In this document: in pieces, positions 6,740-8,401 of the stretch | How positions within the stretch are numbered: the first letter of the stretch is position 1 | Layout: each line of letters starts with the position of its first letter | DNA from: Roseburia sp. | Lineage (GTDB): Bacteria; Bacillota; Clostridia; Lachnospirales; Lachnospiraceae | Assembly (NCBI GenBank): GCA_030844625.1 | Contig: JAUUNJ010000099.1 | Coordinates: 1-8,401 of the forward strand | Length of the DNA: 8,401 nt | Direction of reading: 5' to 3' | Program-made: the position numbers and the translations under genes | Notes under the pieces: model-generated | Database searches by the model: none | The model's input: the letters and a program-made list of their open reading frames with translations, nothing else | Told to the model about the DNA's origin: nothing

Positions 6740-8401
6740 ATGTGTGGAATAGTTGGATATGCAGGAGAAAGAGATTGCACCGATGTACTTTTGGATTCTC
6801 TGTCAAAGCTGGAATACAGAGGTTATGATTCAGCAGGTATTGCTGTTTTTGAAAATGGAAAAATTACGGTAGAAAAATCCAAGGGTGAGTTGCAGAATTT
6901 AAGAGATAAGATAGAAGAAAATCATAGACCTGACGGACATTGTGGTATCGGGCATACAAGATGGGCAACACATGGAGAGCCATCTGATATTAATTCTCAT
7001 CCCCATGGAAATAAAAGAGTTTCCATCGTTCATAATGGAATTATCGAAAATTATAAAGATATCAAAAAGTTTCTTACCGGTAAGGGGTATAGTTTCGAGA
7101 GTGAAACGGATACAGAAACCGTGGCAAAATTAATTGATTATTACTATAATGGTGATCCCATTGACGCCATTATTAAGACTTTGTCAGATGTCAGAGGAGC
7201 TTATGCACTTGGTATTCTTTTTAAGGATTATCCGGATTGTATTTTTTCTGTAAGAAAGGACAGCCCGCTTATTATCGGAGTGGGAGAACAAGAGAATTTT
7301 ATTGCTTCTGATGTTCCGGCAATCCTGCAATATACCAGAAAGTATTACTTACTTGAAGAAAATGAAATTGCAACAATCAAGGCAGACAGAGTGGAATTTT
7401 GTGATATTCACAGACAGCAGATTGTTAAGGATGTTCAGGTGTCAAATCTTGATATGGACGCTGCGGAAAAGGGTGGATATGAACATTTTATGTTAAAGGA
7501 AATTCATGAGCAGAAAGAGGCAGTCAATACAACCATATCTCCAAGAATTGTTAATGGAATGCCTGATTTATCAGAATGTGGATTAACAATCGAAAAATTA
7601 AAGAATTACAGAAAATTATTTATTGTTGCCTGCGGTACTGCAATGCATGCCGGGATGGTAGGCAAGTATGTCATAGAAAAGCTGGCAAGAACAGAAGTTA
7701 CAGTTGATATCGCATCGGAATTCAGATACAGAGATCCGATTGTTACACCTGAGGATCTGGTTATTGTTATTTCCCAGTCCGGTGAAACAGCAGATACCAA
7801 GGCAGCACTTCATCTGGCGCATGAGAAAGGGGCAAAAGTGCTTTCTGTAGTCAATGTAAAAGGTTCATCCATTGCAAGAGAAGCAGATATGGTTCTTTAT
7901 ACACATGCGGGTCCTGAAATATCTGTGGCATCAACGAAAGCATTTTCGGTTCAGATGTCAATCATGTATTTACTTGCTTTTGAGATGGCATATGCAAAAG
8001 GACAGATTGATCAGGCAGAGTGTAAAAGACTGACTGCAGAACTTGCCCGGATTCCTGATGCGATTCAAAAAACTATGGAATGTGAAAAGAAGTGCAAATA
8101 TGTTGCATCCAAGCTTATCACCGCACAAAGTTTGTTATATATAGGCAGAGGACTCGATTATGCCTTAAGTATGGAAGGATCATTAAAACTTAAGGAAATT
8201 TCATATATTCATTCAGAATCCTATGCCGCAGGAGAATTAAAGCATGGAACAATCTCTCTTGTTGAAGAAGGGGTTCCTGTCATCAGTGTGGCTACACAAA
8301 GTGAATTGATTGAAAAAATGGTAAGTAACATAGAAGAAGTTAAGTCAAGAGGCGCATTTACAATTACTGTTTGTAAAGAAGGCACAGAGTTTAGCGGTGC
8401 A
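6740..8401 (+). CDS. glmS: Glutamine--fructose-6-phosphate aminotransferase (isomerizing), 3' end cut by window
   Basis: GlmS makes glucosamine-6-phosphate from fructose-6-phosphate and glutamine, the entry step to UDP-GlcNAc and peptidoglycan. The frame runs from ATG 6740 to the window edge for 554 codons; the family is about 600-610 residues, so some 50 C-terminal residues are missing only because the window ends. The N-terminal glutaminase begins 'MCGIVGYAG' with nucleophile Cys2 exposed after Met removal, then 'HTRWATHGEP' (72-81), 'VHNGIIENY' (97-105) and 'SETDTE' (121-126). The two SIS domains show 'CGTAMHAG' (298-305), 'SQSGETADT' (345-353), 'GPEISVASTKAF' (391-402), 'YIGRGLDYALSMEGSLKLKE' (467-486) and 'SESYAAGELKHG' (492-503). 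The ATG lies 10 bases after AGGAGG (6724-6729). No frameshift or missing catalytic residue is seen. The upstream leader lacks a recognisable glmS ribozyme. Confidence 0.96.
   Translation, partial: MCGIVGYAGERDCTDVLLDSLSKLEYRGYDSAGIAVFENGKITVEKSKGELQNLRDKIEENHRPDGHCGIGHTRWATHGEPSDINSHPHGNKRVSIVHNGIIENYKDIKKFLTGKGYSFESETDTETVAKLIDYYYNGDPIDAIIKTLSDVRGAYALGILFKDYPDCIFSVRKDSPLIIGVGEQENFIASDVPAILQYTRKYYLLEENEIATIKADRVEFCDIHRQQIVKDVQVSNLDMDAAEKGGYEHFMLKEIHEQKEAVNTTISPRIVNGMPDLSECGLTIEKLKNYRKLFIVACGTAMHAGMVGKYVIEKLARTEVTVDIASEFRYRDPIVTPEDLVIVISQSGETADTKAALHLAHEKGAKVLSVVNVKGSSIAREADMVLYTHAGPEISVASTKAFSVQMSIMYLLAFEMAYAKGQIDQAECKRLTAELARIPDAIQKTMECEKKCKYVASKLITAQSLLYIGRGLDYALSMEGSLKLKEISYIHSESYAAGELKHGTISLVEEGVPVISVATQSELIEKMVSNIEEVKSRGAFTITVCKEGTEFSGA

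Overview
The window is about 8.4 kb of AT-rich DNA with strong AGGAGG-type ribosome binding sites, and every supported gene lies on the + strand. The protein sequences look like Firmicutes of the class Clostridia, most likely a gut Lachnospiraceae relative. The short LeuC/LeuD pair, the discoidin-type tail of a probable secreted carbohydrate-active protein, and a TopB with a 'TDSGREGE' TOPRIM motif all fit this. The assignment is inferred from protein character only and no search was run.

Layout. Positions 1-159 hold the last 52 codons of a protein ending in an F5/8 type C (discoidin/CBM32-like) domain, followed by a good intrinsic terminator. A well-formed sigma-A promoter (269-297) then precedes a compact operon of leuC, leuD and thrC (388-3652). 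Gaps inside the operon are 9 and 13 bases, and it ends in a long-stem terminator (3691-3739). A new transcription unit starts from an extended -10 promoter (3828-3836). It carries a YfbR-type HD-domain 5'-deoxynucleotidase (3872-4447) and, 59 bases on with no terminator between, a type IA topoisomerase III, topB (4507-6591). A 148-base gap with several internal complementarities leads to glmS (6740 to the window edge), which is cut after 554 codons.

Functional reading. LeuC and LeuD are the two subunits of 3-isopropylmalate dehydratase (leucine synthesis). ThrC makes threonine, which is also the usual precursor of isoleucine, so the operon joins two branches of amino-acid synthesis; leuA and leuB are not in the window. 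YfbR hydrolyses deoxynucleoside monophosphates and TopB resolves DNA links, so they share a loose DNA-metabolism theme, but a direct functional link is not shown. GlmS commits fructose-6-phosphate to amino-sugar and cell-wall synthesis.

This is mostly ordinary core metabolism. I found no mobile element, CRISPR array, tRNA/rRNA, phage gene or defence system, and no convincing undescribed system. The points most worth a second look are the glmS leader, which lacks a recognisable glmS ribozyme core yet has competing complementarities, the leuCD-thrC linkage, and the promoter-like sequence that abuts the topB start codon.
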